Source: Hyposmocoma kahamanoa (Eukaryota > Arthropoda > Insecta > Lepidoptera > Cosmopterigidae). Taken from it: a stretch of DNA of 64,000 bases. Below are positions 34,736-45,798 of this stretch, piece by piece. Position 1 is the first letter of the stretch; each line of letters begins with the position of its first letter. The notes beneath the pieces are model-generated. The model searched no databases and was not told the origin of the DNA. It was given only the letters and a program-made list of their open reading frames with translations. The position numbers were made by a program, and so were the translations under genes. The stretch is from assembly GCF_003589595.1 (NCBI RefSeq), contig NW_020654422.1, positions 14,133,049 to 14,197,048 of the forward strand. Direction: 5' to 3'.

Positions 34736-35465
34736 ATATATGTATAGAATAGGAAGTACGTGTGTGTAAGAAAGAATATTTTGTACAAAGCCAAGTGTCA
34801 CAAAAGTTCATTTTGTGAGAATAACTAGCTAATTAGAAGAATTGGTATTTAAATTACACGTGACATTTAATTTTGTTTGAGAAAATCGCTATTTTTTCGA
34901 ACAAAGTATTAAAAAACTAATCTAACTCAAAAGGCTCAAAAGTTCCCATTATACTGGCAGCATTGCCTCGCTGAACGACAATGGACACTTGCTGAACCAA
35001 CCACGACCCAGAGCGGTGATAGCAGCACTGTTTCTGAGTCGGCGACCCAAAATATTACAAAACATTATGAAATACTATATTATGTCCATTTGCAACAAAA
35101 CTGATACCTAAATATGCATGCTACACAAATGGAACTTAACATACAGCTAAATGAATTAATCAAAACTGTTATATTAAATGATAAAATCCAAAAAAAGGTA
35201 AATCCAATAATAATTCTTTGATTTATAATAAAAATTTTAACTTCATTATTCGAAACAAGCTCCCATTCAACTTTTAGGCGCATTAGTTTTTTCTTTTTTG
35301 TTTAAAGTACTTACAGCATTAAATATTTAGCTTTTTCCATAATCATTTTCAACAAAGCAATTCGGTTCTGGCACCCGAGGCTCAAAGCAGCTTGGAAACG
35401 CAAAGAAAATTAATGTCTTATTTAATTTTTTGTCTTTCATTTAACACTTTGCTTAATCTACGGCC
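34736..35465. other. No recognised feature
   Basis: The minus frame at 35080-35283 is chance in AT-rich DNA. Confidence 0.4.
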
Positions 35466-35600
35466 GGTGTTCTATAGAATCCTAGGTATTCTATAGAATG
35501 CCTAGGAAGTGTGCATTAAAAAAATATATACTATTTTATACATTGCCTAAAGAAGCCCGGTATTCTATAATTCTATACCCCTGAATTATACACATTGCCG
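35466..35600. repeat. Family H palindromic repeats, tandem pair plus partial
   Basis: GGTGTTCTATAGAATCCTAG and GGTATTCTATAGAATGCC lie side by side, and a third GGTATTCTATAATTC follows at about 35560. The ATACATTGCC and GAATTATACACATTGCC pieces match those around the 33.17 kb unit. Confidence 0.65.
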
Positions 35601-35673
35601 TTGACATTATACACTTATAATAAATAAAACAGAAGGTTTCCTATGAATGGGATCTAACAGTTTTTAATAGGTT

Positions 35674-35907
35674 TAATGGCAGTAGAGTTCCTTGTGAAAG
35701 AGTTCTTTCAGGGAACCACTGCTACCGTATTTATTTCTGCCACCAAGTAGTAATGTGAGCTGTACTGTACTGTAATGGTGCTGGTGAAATTGCAAGCACA
35801 CGGGACTTGCCAATTTATGTCTCAGGGTGACAGGGCGAATTAATGCTCTGCACTTACCATCAGGCGCACGATTGGTTCGTCTCGTCCCGAAGTATCATAA
35901 AATAAAA
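35674..35907 (+). repeat. Family A repeat, internally deleted
   Basis: Starts AATGGCAGTAGAGTTCC and ends CCCGAAGTATCATAAAATAA. It jumps from the GGGTGACAGGGCG block to CTTACCATCAGGCGCACG, losing the CTCAGATCTTTGCG region. Confidence 0.85.
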
Positions 35908-37154
35908 TATCTAATAAAAATCATCGACCACGCACAAGCTGAAAATATTTTCCAATTCGGAAAAACGTTGACACTACGTAAAAATTTCTAAATTGACTGC
36001 GCTTACCTTGTATACCATTTTTATTAAAAGTATGCTATTAGCATTACAATCACTAGCGTGATGTCACACCTAGGTAGCTAATAAAGGCATAAAAATTAAT
36101 TACAGTGTAACAGAAGTCACGTAACTTTTATGACATCTGAATTGTTAGTTTGTAGAGTCAGTCACATTCCCTCAAAATACATTTAGAAATCTTTGTGTAA
36201 GTATGCATTGGATCAAATGGAATGGAATCAAATATCAATATACAAACACTACTTCCAGGTTTCGCAACTTCCTTGTCAAAGCGCACTGTTGTTGCACATA
36301 ACCGCATCTAGTTTGCAACAGTTTGCGCGTAATGGAGATTGAATTTATTAAAGCAAATGCTACATCTCGGAGCGACTGACAGCTTGTTACGTGGACGACA
36401 AACGAACGCAATTCCTGAGAATGCCTTCTATTTCTAGATTGGAAATTCAACTGATAGTTTGAAGGGAATTCAAGACTTCGAATTGAGCTATGACATAACC
36501 AAGATAGAAACTCGTTGAAGTGTATGAGAATTATATTGTCAAATTTAAAACCAAGTTCATAGGTTCCATAAGCGTGGCATAATATTCCGAAATTTCCAAA
36601 GTCTATTACATCTAAAAAATTCACTTTGCAGTACTTTAAAAATGTATATGTTATTATTGTTGGTAGGTCTATGTTTATTTGTCAACGACTTCTATCTACA
36701 CACAAAAACATTCACAACAAACAAAACACTATCATTAGTAATAGTGTTTTGTTATAGTACTGAATTTTGTCAAAGAGTATCAGTACCGTAGTGCCGTGGA
36801 CAGACGTGACTGTCTATACGTATTGGGAATGAACTAGGCAGACAGATAATATTGAGTGTTTACTAATGATATTAATCCATAGTTGGTGCATTAACGCAAA
36901 GCCCCTGGCCAAGTCGCTATTAGTTGGACAATACATTCCATTTTGCTTTGAACCTGGGGCCTTCCGCTTACTATTTATAATTATTATATTACTAAATAGA
37001 ATAACAAATTAAGTAAAAGAAAACAAATATGTTAAGACAATGTTGAATTTATTGATGTTTTGTTATGTACTTTTCCTCGTGGAAAGGCAAAAATGTTCAT
37101 GCTGCCTAGTCAAGTACATACATATCGTTCCTAGCCTAGCCTTGGTTATATTTT
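35908..37154. other. No recognised feature; one small hairpin
   Basis: A 13-bp perfect hairpin AACAAAACACTAT/ATAGTGTTTTGTT lies at about 36720-36753. The 129-codon minus frame at 36235-36624 has no recognised domain, and I treat it as chance although it is long for this composition. Confidence 0.4.
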
Positions 37155-37787
37155 TTAACCCATTGACTGCCGAAGGTAGTCTTCGAACTGAAATCGGTGG
37201 CCACCACATAAACGATCTTCTTCGTAATAATATGTAGTCGGCACTAAAAATTAAAATGCTACTGACGATGCCGATATACGTAATATTACGTATACGTATA
37301 ATATTGCGTACTTCGGCACCACGTTTTTTTTTAAGAGGCCGACGTACGCAGTAATGCGTATGCGCAAAATAACATACGGACGGCACCTAGAGTAACAAAA
37401 GCTAATTCGTTATCTTGCTCTCTCCTACATTCATCAATGACGTCCCCCGCGCTCCCCTTTTCGCCAATTATGCACCTATTTTTTGCCTATTGTCAGCGTT
37501 GCGTCACGTGTGCAGTAAGATTAATGTAATTAGTGTGATTTATCATCATGTCGCGCGGACGCGAATCGAGTTGTCGTATTTCACAAAGTCGTCGTCCTTC
37601 TACATCGTTACGACCGCTAAATCAAAACGAAGTCGTCAGGATTCTGTATGAAAAAGAATCGTCAGACGATGGGGACTGGATGCTACTCGAAACTCCACGT
37701 CTTTCCTATCGATCGCCAGCAGCTTGTGCTAGATATATGGAACCTGACCTCCTGACTACTTATATCCTACTAGAAAATTTTCAGTAG
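37155..37787 (+). mobile_element. piggyBac-like element, 5' end only
   Basis: Starts at a TTAA (37155-37158) followed by CCCATTGACTGCCGAAGG. piggyBac-superfamily elements insert at TTAA and begin with CC. The subterminal region is rich in palindromes, including a perfect 20-bp one (TATACGTAATATTACGTATA, 37275-37294). A short frame resembling a transposase N-terminus follows. No matching 3' terminus is visible, so the element is truncated. Confidence 0.45.
37548..37787 (+). pseudogene. Possible piggyBac transposase N-terminal fragment
   Basis: The 79-codon frame begins MSRGRESSCRISQSRRPS and contains LNQNEVVRILYEKESSDDGD at about residues 24-43. An Arg/Ser-rich start followed by a helix and an acidic stretch is usual for piggyBac transposases. 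The DDD/D catalytic domain is missing and the frame stops early. It could also be an unrelated frame; the TTAA end upstream is the main support. Confidence 0.35.
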
Positions 37788-38457
37788 CTATTTAGAAAAA
37801 ATACTACCTACGGCCAAAAAGGCAGTTCCAGCTTACGAGTTATCTTTTGTGTATGCTATTTGCCCAGTGAAACATGCCTTATGTGTGGTGAAAAGTTTCA
37901 AAATTTATTACACCTATCCCCGTACTGCAATTTTGTATACTATTTCGCATTAATCAAATATTCTACAAATTTATCAAAAACCATACCATTACTTGCCAAA
38001 TCAACGTAAATAATTTAAAACTTTAAATTTATGTTCACCCAATTAGTCAAATAGCGAAATGTGAGCAATACACCGATGTAAATTAATTTTCAAACAGGAC
38101 CGCATTGGCGTCCACCTTTTTGAATGTTTGACAATCGACTAAATGATGTGCAGCATCTTCACCGCACATCAGTGAAACACAGCGTATGTACGAAACATCG
38201 CATCTAGTACGCTAGTACATAGATATCATTGTTATTTGTTTTACATTTATTTGTAGCGTAGAATACATGAGATACTAATATATCTAAAACGAAACAAACT
38301 CTGTCTACTGACAAGTCGTAACGAGTTGAGACGTGAAAGTCATCGGTATTAATTTTTAAACAACTTATATTTGCTTACGTCCCCGACCTAATTGACGTCA
38401 CGTGAATTCTCAACTGCGAGTTTATGCAGTATTAATTTAACCCGTAAGCTAACTTTA
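37788..38457. other. No recognised feature
   Basis: May include decayed transposon interior, but no frame or terminal motif could be identified. Confidence 0.35.
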
Positions 38458-38785
38458 CAGGTTTTGAAGGGCGGTGCTGGTGAAATTACAGGCACATTGG
38501 ACTTGTCAACTTATGTCACAGATCTTTGCGATTTAAAGCTCTGAATCGCACTGTAACTTTTTTTATTTTATTTTATGTAGGCAGCAAACAAGCATACCGC
38601 CCGCCTGATGGAAAGCGGTTACCGTCGCCAATGAACGCCTGCAACACCAGGGGCGTCACGAGCGCGTTGCCTACCTTTTAGAACCCTTCTCAAACTCCCT
38701 TTGAAGGACTTCACGCTATATTCCTGCAGGAAAACCGCGACAGGGCGTTCATTCTACAACCTTACTGTAGTACGTGGAAGCTTTT

Positions 38786-39729
38786 CTAAAACCGTACAGT
38801 GCGAGATCGACTCGGTTCCAGAGTGTGAGGATGAACTCCCTGCCGGAGGCGAGCGGTGCGATGATAAAATGTTACTGTTGGCATCATGTCAAACAGTTCA
38901 CCAGAACATTGGCCATAGTACAAACGATAGAATAGGCATAGGGAAGCAAAGTCTCTCCCCCAAGACAGTGGTTCAATATCGTCTGTATGCACAGGATCGT
39001 CAACAATTCTTATAGCACGTCTTTGAACCGCACCAGCTGGTATCCAGGAGCTCCCGCCCAAAGATGGCACCAGTATTCCATGCGGGGATGATCTTGTGAC
39101 TTACAAAATAGCAGTTTCTGCTCCGAAGTGAAATACCGCTTAGCCCTGTTGAGCAAGCAAAGCTTTTTGGACGCTAGTCTGACTTTGCCATCTAAGTGAC
39201 TACGGAACTGAACGTCACAAGAGATGTTGACACCAAGGATCCCGATGCTCTCCAAGTTATTTAATGGCTTGTTCTGGAACAGAAGGTCTGCAGCAAATAG
39301 AGTCTTTTTAGCGGTGAACGTGTAAACTTGTGTCTTGGTGGGGTTAAATTGGACTAAGCTTAGTCGTCCCCAATCAGTAACCCTCTCCGGGGTTTTTTCT
39401 GTTTGTAAGACAAGTTGTTTACGGCTCTCCTCTACGAAAGACCAAGGGGACTTATCATGGCCAGTGTAATAGGCGTCCACTGTGCTGTCACACGCGTAAA
39501 CAGAGAATGCCGTCAGTAGACAGCATATCATTAATGTGTAACAAAAGCAGCATAGAACTTTCATAGCGTAGGGACGGAGACAGCACAGAACCTTACGGGA
39601 CACCAGCGTTAATGTCCAAACCGTCAAAGCAACTACCATCGACGACAGTTGCCAGACCCGATCAAACGCCTTCGCCATATCTAGGTTGACAGCCAAAGCC
39701 TCACCTTGACTCTCAATGGCAGAAGCCCA
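38786..39729 (-). pseudogene. LINE reverse transcriptase, C-terminal part with mutated catalytic motifs
   Basis: After KAFDRVW there is a deletion and shift. Motif B reads INAGVP-stop-GSVLSP, with the stop at 39593-39595. The catalytic YADD reads YACD (39487-39498), losing one metal-binding aspartate. Downstream, FNPTKTQVYTFTAKKT, IGILGVNISCDVQFRSHL, RLASKKLCLLNRAKRYFTSE and VQRRAIRIVDDP are well conserved. It could not be active. Confidence 0.85.
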
Positions 39730-40263
39730 TCAGTGAGTGAGATACACTGAAAGGTCACTAGTAGAGCGACAACGGCGGAAGCCATATTGGCGGTCGCTGA
39801 TTAGGTCATGAACTTCTAGGTATCTAAGGAGATGGCCGTTAATTACACGTTGCATTACCTTGGAGAGAAGGGAGGTTGTGGCTATAGACCTGTAACTTGA
39901 CGGGTCTGATCTGTCACCTTTTTTGGGCACTGGATGTACGTAGACAGTTTTCCACGAGATCGGGACTTTAGATAGGGAGTAGGAGAGCGCATAGAGGCGC
40001 GTTAACACGGGATACAACCCCGGAGCACACACTTTAAGCACCACTGCCGGTATACCGTCTGGGCCACTTGCTTTATGAATATTGAGCGAAAGCAACTGGT
40101 GTCGAACCCGCTGTTGCGTTATAACGATTTCTGGCATGAAGGTACTGCACCAAGGGGTGGTAGGTGGCGCAGCTCCGCCACCGTCCATAGTCGAGTTCGA
40201 AGCAAAGAGAGTACCCAGTAAGTCGGTTTTCTCTTTAGCGCTATAGGCTAGATCAGGTTTATG
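39730..40263 (-). pseudogene. LINE reverse transcriptase, N-terminal part
   Basis: An open frame carries the start of a non-LTR reverse transcriptase: IHKASGPDGIP (RT block 0/1), PVPKKGDRSDPSSYRSIA, and LISDRQYGFRRCRSTSDLSV. It ends at a TGA in THxWASAIESQ, where related proteins have arginine; reading through gives GEALAVNLDMAKAFDRVW, continuous with the next fragment. The endonuclease domain is absent because the element is 5'-truncated. Confidence 0.85.
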
Positions 40264-40305
40264 GTAACTGTAGCTTACCATCACTCACCATACTCGTACT
40301 ATAAA

Positions 40306-40551
40306 AAAAATCAATTTTACAATATTATCACTGTTGTAGTAGGAACACGAAGCGAAGATTTATGAAGAAAGACGCTTATATCTCCAAATGCGCAACAGCT
40401 TTTATTGACGTAGTTGTATGATCGACATAATCGCGCTCATCCCCGATCGTGCTCATCAGCGGCAGCCAACGATCAAGAACGACGATTGTATGAGCTTTCA
40501 TCCGAGTATCCCACACGTTAGAAGTACTGAAATGCCACTTATATTTGATTT
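40306..40551. other. No recognised feature
   Basis: A 60-codon minus frame (40376-40558) is not recognised. Confidence 0.3.
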
Positions 40552-40783
40552 GATACAAAACATTTTTTTTTTATGAAGGATATTTTGCAGTTGGCCTTGA
40601 CTGCGCCACCGGATTAAAGGGCGAGCTGAGGGCTCATAACCCGTATTGATACAAAACATTTTTTAAGGATATTTTGCAGTTAGCCGCTGATGGCTTTGAC
40701 TGCGCCATCGGATTAAGATACAAAACATTTTTTTTAAGGACACTTTGCAGTTGGCTGCTGATGGCTTTGACTGCGCCACCGGA
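40552..40783 (+). repeat. Three-unit tandem repeat of about 68 bp
   Basis: Units begin GATACAAAACATTTTTT and end GACTGCGCCACCGG at 40552-40617, 40648-40716 and 40717-40783. Each includes TTTTGCAGTTGGC. Units 2 and 3 add GCTGATGGCTTT. A 30-base spacer separates units 1 and 2. Confidence 0.85.
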
Positions 40784-41366
40784 AAAAAACTTTCCTTTTG
40801 CAACTTAAATGGTAATTTAGTTCGACAGCGCGTTCTATTTTGAACCCAACGCCATCTAGCGGTAAGGTGAGGTTACTAATATTTCTTGTTCGTGGTGTTT
40901 ACAGAAATATTACTGTTAAAAAGAACCTGGCTGTTTGAAAAACTCATTTGTTTCTTTTATTGATGGCCTTCAGGCCAGTGTTTTATATTTTAAAAGCGTA
41001 AATAAAAGTCTGCCCACGCGTGTTATTTAAATCTGAACACGTGTATGACAGGTATTAAAGTACCGTGAGAGGCATTGAAATTATATTATAAAAGTCCTGC
41101 ATCGGTGCAAGCGACCTCCCTAAAGAACAAGGTGAAAAAGATAGCGTTTCTCTCCCTACACAAAGGAACGGTAGAGCTAGTCGATTTTAAAGCGAATAGA
41201 TTTTGAATTTACCTACCTAAGTAGTAAAAAAACGCAACATTTTTAAAATATAAGAAATATGAGTATTTATACAAATTACTTATTAAAGTCACGAAATACT
41301 TTCCGAGTTATTACAATTATTTTTAATAATATCGCTCTTATTATTAATACAAAGATCGAATACTTA
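40784..41366. other. No recognised feature
   Basis: Nothing shared or coding was seen. Confidence 0.4.
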
Positions 41367-41625
41367 TAAAAAATTCCTTCGATCCGGCCGGATTCCAACC
41401 AACGTCTTCTAGCAAACCGTGCCAGACGCTATGCCAACTAAGCCACGGAACGACCCAACGGACCGCACAAATTTCTCTATGTGTTTATTGTCGGATCTTT
41501 GTAGTCGGTTTTTCAACGACTGTTTAGCTAGAAGACGTTGGTTCGAATCCGGCCGGATCGATGGAATTTTTTGTATTAATAATTATAACAAACTAGTGAA
41601 GTAATTTAACAAAAAAAAAATTGAG
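41367..41625. mobile_element. Fold-back element with two opposing tRNA-like sequences (family S3), copy 1
   Basis: The left arm, read minus, is a complete tRNA-like head: A-box TGGCTTAGTTGG and B-box-like GTTGGAATCC, then GGCCGGATCGAAGG. The right arm (41526-41578), read plus, repeats TAGAAGACGTTGGTTCGAAT and CCGGCCGGATCGATGG with a perfect B-box. The arms pair over about 50 bases. The tail AATTATAACAAACTAGTG follows at the right. The centre is short compared with the other copies and the right A-box is missing. Confidence 0.75.
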
Positions 41626-41668
41626 TATCAATTCAATACAAATTTAATATAGCTTTATTTTTGCAACT

Positions 41669-41822
41669 GCCTCCGTGGCCCAACGGTTCCCGTTATGGTT
41701 TGCCACGCAAAGGGCCCGGGTTCGATTCCCGGGCCGGGAGAAATATTTGTATGGCATTTATTTCTCTCGTGAGTTTGGGTGTAATTTGTGTTTATCTATG
41801 TCCCTAGTGTGGGGTAATTATT
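41669..41822 (+). mobile_element. tRNA-derived SINE, family S1, body shortened
   Basis: Perfect B-box GGTTCGATTCC at 41719-41729. The A-box is changed to TGGCCCAACGG. The GTCCATGGCACC part of the body is deleted before CCCTAGTGTGGGG. Confidence 0.9.
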
Positions 41823-42280
41823 ATTCTTTCCTATCAGGAAAATATACATCCGGTTTTCACTTGACTAGTGATATAATTCTCAATTAGCACACCTCAAAAA
41901 TTAACGTGTAATTACAAATCTAAAGTACATTTTTTTCGATGTAACTACATACGTACAGTAAACTTTTCTTTACGTACTATTACAAAAGCTGTAGCTTGCT
42001 GCATTTTGTGTTCTGTATTCATGTACAATGAATATACTATACAATGGTAGAGGTTTGTTAGACACTGTGCATGGAGGTGTTGTTTTCCCAGTCAGTCTGG
42101 TGGCAAGGTAATTATTAAGTCAAAACATCTAGCCACTTGCAATTGTAGTACTGCCTCAGTTTTACAGCGTTGGAATTTGAAGTTACATTACATTTAAAGG
42201 AAACATTTATTATTAAACAAACATTTACATTACATTAAATAAAACACCAAACATGCTTTCAAGATAGATAAAGCCAAACC
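41823..42280. other. No recognised feature
   Basis: AT-rich, with no shared repeat seen. Confidence 0.4.
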
Positions 42281-42517
42281 TCAGAGTACTAAAAAAAAAA
42301 CAACCTCAAAAGTCATTCATCCCCTAGTTTACTACCCTTAGAGGTCGAATATTTTCTTCAAATTTAAATGGAACCACTTCTGAGGGATCGTCTTGCCAAC
42401 AAAAAGAATCATCAAAATGGGTTCACAAATGGCGGAGTTATCGCGTAGCATACATACAAAAAAAAACTTACTGTCGAATTGAAAACCTCCTGGCTAGTTT
42501 TTGAATTCGGTTAAAAA
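42281..42517 (+). mobile_element. Family T element
   Basis: Begins TCAGAGTACTAAAAAAAAAA and ends TTTTTGAATTCGGTTAAAAA. It has a deletion after CAACCTCAAAAG, so the AAATCGGTTACCGG landmark is missing. Confidence 0.8.
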
Positions 42518-42671
42518 TGTGGATAAACGTAAATTTTACCTTATGTTAATAGGGGAGTTGCAGGGCGGTGATAGAGCAGTGGTTGGACAGGTCACAGCTC
42601 ACAGCTTTCAATTCCCGATTCGAGGCGCTTGAAGCACAACAGAGCAATAGCAGTCGGAGTATCCGTCAGGA

Positions 42672-42860
42672 TGGCTGGACTGGTGAAATTACAGGCATAT
42701 GATACGTCAACGTATATCTGAGGGTGACGGGCGCAGTAGCAGTGCGCCTCAGATCTCTTCAATTTAAGTCTCTCTCTCTCTGAGTGGCACTGCAACTGCT
42801 ATGGACACGCGTGTCGCTCACCACCAGGGCGTACGACTTGTTCTTCCCATCACAAATAAA
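42672..42860 (+). repeat. Family A repeat, right two thirds
   Basis: Starts GACTGGTGAAATTACAGGC and runs to ACGACTTGTTCTTCCC. A CTCTCTCTCTCTG microsatellite has grown at the AAGCTCTGAGTGG block. The 100 bases before it (GGTGATAGAGCAGTGG and CCCGATTCGAGGC) look faintly tRNA-like. Confidence 0.8.
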
Positions 42861-43697
42861 GCAGAATTACACGGTCGAATTATCAATTTATTTCGTTTTT
42901 TTAATTATCTCATGCATTTGAAGTCAAAACACATCGTTGTAAAACTTACCAAAGTTAAATAATCAAGTTAGTCCTAAATCTAAGCAGAACATTACGGAGT
43001 AAACTTATAGTTTAATTTAATTTCTTGCTTAAACTTACTCAAAATTTGTTTTGTAAATACGAAAAACTTGCTAAGCACACCATCTTTGCTCAGTCCAAAA
43101 CAAAGTTCGTTCTATAAATTTCAGCTTAAGCGTAAAATCATAAACGGTGAATATATCAGTTTTAACCAGTGTTGAACAGTGGCAAACATATGACTTAATC
43201 ATGTGGTAGATAAGCCATTGTGTTTTTTTAGCAACAGGCATAAAACATGTATGTAGATTTTATTGATTTTAGTTCCACGAAACTCGTAACAATGAAACAT
43301 GCTTTCGTAATTACTGTTGATAGTTTCAATAGAAAATTGGATTGACATCCACTTTATTTGTTTTTGATTAAAAAAATGCAGGCATTGTTTTTATAAAAAA
43401 TGTTATTTTAACTTTTAAAAATAAATTAAATTAAAATTTATACTTAAGTTCCTATGCTAATATATTATAGGAACTTAAGTTGAAATTCAAAGGAATTCAG
43501 AAGAACGTAAGTAGTAATTCAATTTAGGATAAATGAATAAAACCAACATTGATATAAATAATACCAAGATATTATTTATGAAAGCAGATTAGGATGGCGA
43601 AAGTGAAGTCATTTGAAGCGAACATATGAGACGAATACGGTGAAATTGAAATTTAGGCATATTTAGTATAAGTTCCACATAAGTTTAATGACTCGTC
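42861..43697. other. No recognised feature apart from one hairpin
   Basis: ACTTAAGTTCCTAT (43442-43455) pairs perfectly with ATAGGAACTTAAGT (43467-43480) around an 11-base loop. Confidence 0.5.
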
Positions 43698-43890
43698 TAG
43701 TAGCACAAGCAAAGAGTTCGTCCAGGAAATTACTGCCACCTTATCTATTTCTGCCGCCAAGCAGTAATGTGAACATTACTGCGTTCCGGTTTTGAAGGGT
43801 AAGAGTGGCACTTCAACTATTATGAATAGGCGTGTCGCTTATCACCAAGAGCACGACTTGTTCATCCCGTCGCTTAGAATCATAAAAACA
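43698..43890 (+). repeat. Family A repeat, internally deleted
   Basis: TTTTGAAGGGTAAG is joined directly to AGTGGCACTTCAACTATT, losing about 110 bases of the unit. Confidence 0.85.
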
Positions 43891-44577
43891 AATCAATTCA
43901 TTAATTTAATAAAATAAAGTGGAAAAATAAAAAGTATGACAAAAATTGTTAGCATCAAAAATTTATCGCGCCCGTCAAAATAAAGTGACGTTCTCGTAAT
44001 TCGAAAACAATGACGCTTGCATGAAGTAATAAAATAAAAATTACCTAAGAAATAAAACAAATATTTCATTTTTCATGTCAAATAAATTATTTCATATTTT
44101 AATTTTTTTTTAAATTTATTGTAACTGTCCTAAAAATTGTCTTCTCAAATTACGTCACTGTAAACATAATTGAGGGTGTGATTTTTTTATTAAAATCAAA
44201 TACGTAATAAATAAAACAACGACAAAACAATTAAGATAAAATAAAATTATACGATTTCAAAACCTACTACGCTGCATGCAAATTGGTTAGGAAGTATCGC
44301 CGCCCTGAGGGACTTCTGACCGGACTGAGCTCATCTGTTTTGCTTAACGATTCATTAAAGGTGCGCTCCAGTTTGAGCGCCATAATTTACTTTATGCCAG
44401 CGTCATTGCACTTCAAGCTACTCTTTTACCCAGTCTCGTATATCCACGTCTCTATTCGCATTATATGTTTTAATTATCTTTTACAATTCTACACTTAATT
44501 TTTTTTTGTTAGGTTCTGAACGATTTATAGACATAAAGACTGAAAATATTTGTTATTATAGAATAGTTGTAGTATGA
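43891..44577. other. No recognised feature
   Basis: AT-rich; the 71-codon frame at 44283-44498 has no domain. Confidence 0.4.
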
Positions 44578-44724
44578 CGGCTTCCGCGGTCGAGTGGCTT
44601 GCACACCGGTTTTCATGGTGTCACCATCACCGAGGTCCTAGGTTCGATCCCCGGCGGGTCAGTATAGAAAACTAACTTATCTATATGTATCGAGTTCTTA
44701 GGTTTTCGCAATTGATACACATAG
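44578..44724 (+). mobile_element. tRNA-derived SINE, family S4, head and short body
   Basis: A-box-like CGGTCGAGTGG and B-box GGTTCGATCCC followed by CGGCGGGTC, with GGTTTTCATGGTGTCACCAT between. The body segment GTATCGAGTTCTTAGG also occurs, inverted, at 59.9 kb. Confidence 0.75.
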
Positions 44725-45150
44725 GAAATGAAACTATTTTTCCGGATTTAAATCGCTTATATTTGTTTTTTCAAACAAACCGACATTTCGGGCCCTTTAC
44801 AGGTTAATGGTCACGGTTGACTGAGGTGGTTTTAGTTTATTCTAATTTCTATTAATAATTAATAATAAATTAAACTTAAGAAAAATTCATTCAATAAAAT
44901 AATTTGTAAAATTTTATGTAGCGTAAATTGGAATGTTTTCTTTGTAAAATTAAAAATAAGGTATTTAATTAATAACTATTGTAACTATAGTGAAAAAATA
45001 GGGTGGTTTGCATTAATATTAGACATAACTGGTTGAAGACTGTACCATCTCAGTCAACCGTGACCATGGGACCTGTAAAGGGCCCGAAACGTCGGTTTGT
45101 TTGAAAATACAAATATACGCGATTTAAATCCGGAAAAATAGTTTCATTTC
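44725..45150. mobile_element. Fold-back element with 107-bp arms
   Basis: The left arm (44725-44830) and right arm (45044-45150) are inverted copies with few differences: GAAATGAAACTATTTTTCCG, GATTTAAATCGC, CAAACAAACCGAC and TTTCGGGCCCTTTACAGG. The 213-base centre is AT-rich and non-coding. Half copies are at 9.56 and 53.47 kb. Confidence 0.85.
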
Positions 45151-45520
45151 TTATCTATATTGTCTCGGGTCTGGGTTTTTGTGGTGGTAGACCTTACGGA
45201 TTTCCCTATGTGTTTCTTGCAGTTTTTTTGGTTTTAAAGGCTCTTTTGCCGTAACACCGCTTGTGAGAAACGTAAGAAGTTTTCTTACAGGTAAAAAAAG
45301 AAAGCCGTTAAATATTAATATATTTGACATGCAACAGAATAAAAAGACCATAGTAAAATAAAACAATGTCAATACCGATTACTAATAACGTAAGCATGTC
45401 AGCTAACAAAGGACTAAGCACATTGCCCTCGCTGATAGTCTGGCAAACCCCATAACGGCCGAGAACATAACAAAAATTAACAAACGCACACATTCACTCG
45501 AACAAAAACAACAAAACCTG

Positions 45521-45625
45521 CGTAACGAGGCGTTTTGCAACGTCTCGTTATAAAAAGCTGAGTGAATACCATTTTGTTATCGTTTTAAATGTATTTGTTT
45601 TTATTTTGTGTTTTGTCATAAGTTT
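45521..45625 (+). repeat. Repeat shared with 24.4 kb, copy 2
   Basis: AAAAAGCTGAGTGAATACC followed by TTTTGTTATCGTTTT. The preceding CGTAACGAGG/CGTCTCGTTA pair also resembles the TTAACGAGAG region at 24.35 kb. Confidence 0.55.
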
Positions 45626-45798
45626 ATTTAATTATTTTTGGTGTCAAGGTTATAAAAATCTACTATATTTTTTTCTTTCAAATGGGATATAAAAACAATA
45701 TTTATTTCATAACCACTCGATATTTAATTATTTTTTTGTGAAATTACTGCACTAATTTGTTATAATTGTTAAAAAAGCTCGAACACTTTCCAAAAAAT

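Larger units (their letters stand above)
38559..40263 (-). mobile_element. Jockey-like LINE, 5'-truncated, dead
   Basis: Minus-strand element whose tail reads CATAAAATAAAATAAAAAAA at its 3' end. The 3' UTR (GGTAGGCAACGCGCTCGTGA, GGCGGGCGGTATGCTTG) is typical of lepidopteran Jockey-group LINEs. GTAACT flanks both sides (38553-38558 and 40264-40269) and corresponds to one motif in intact family A copies, so it is the target duplication. Only reverse transcriptase and downstream sequence remain. Confidence 0.85.
38458..40305 (+). repeat. Family A repeat split by a Jockey-like LINE
   Basis: The left part (GGTTTTGAAGGGCGGTGCTG to GCACTGTAACT, 38458-38558) and the right part (GTAACTGTAGCTTACCATCA to GTACTATAAAAAAAAT, from 40264) are consecutive family A blocks. 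The LINE lies between them. Confidence 0.75.

Noticed and set aside
36235..36624. 129-codon minus frame as a gene
   Set aside because: Long for this composition, but no domain, no homologue recognised and no splice context; left as unexplained.
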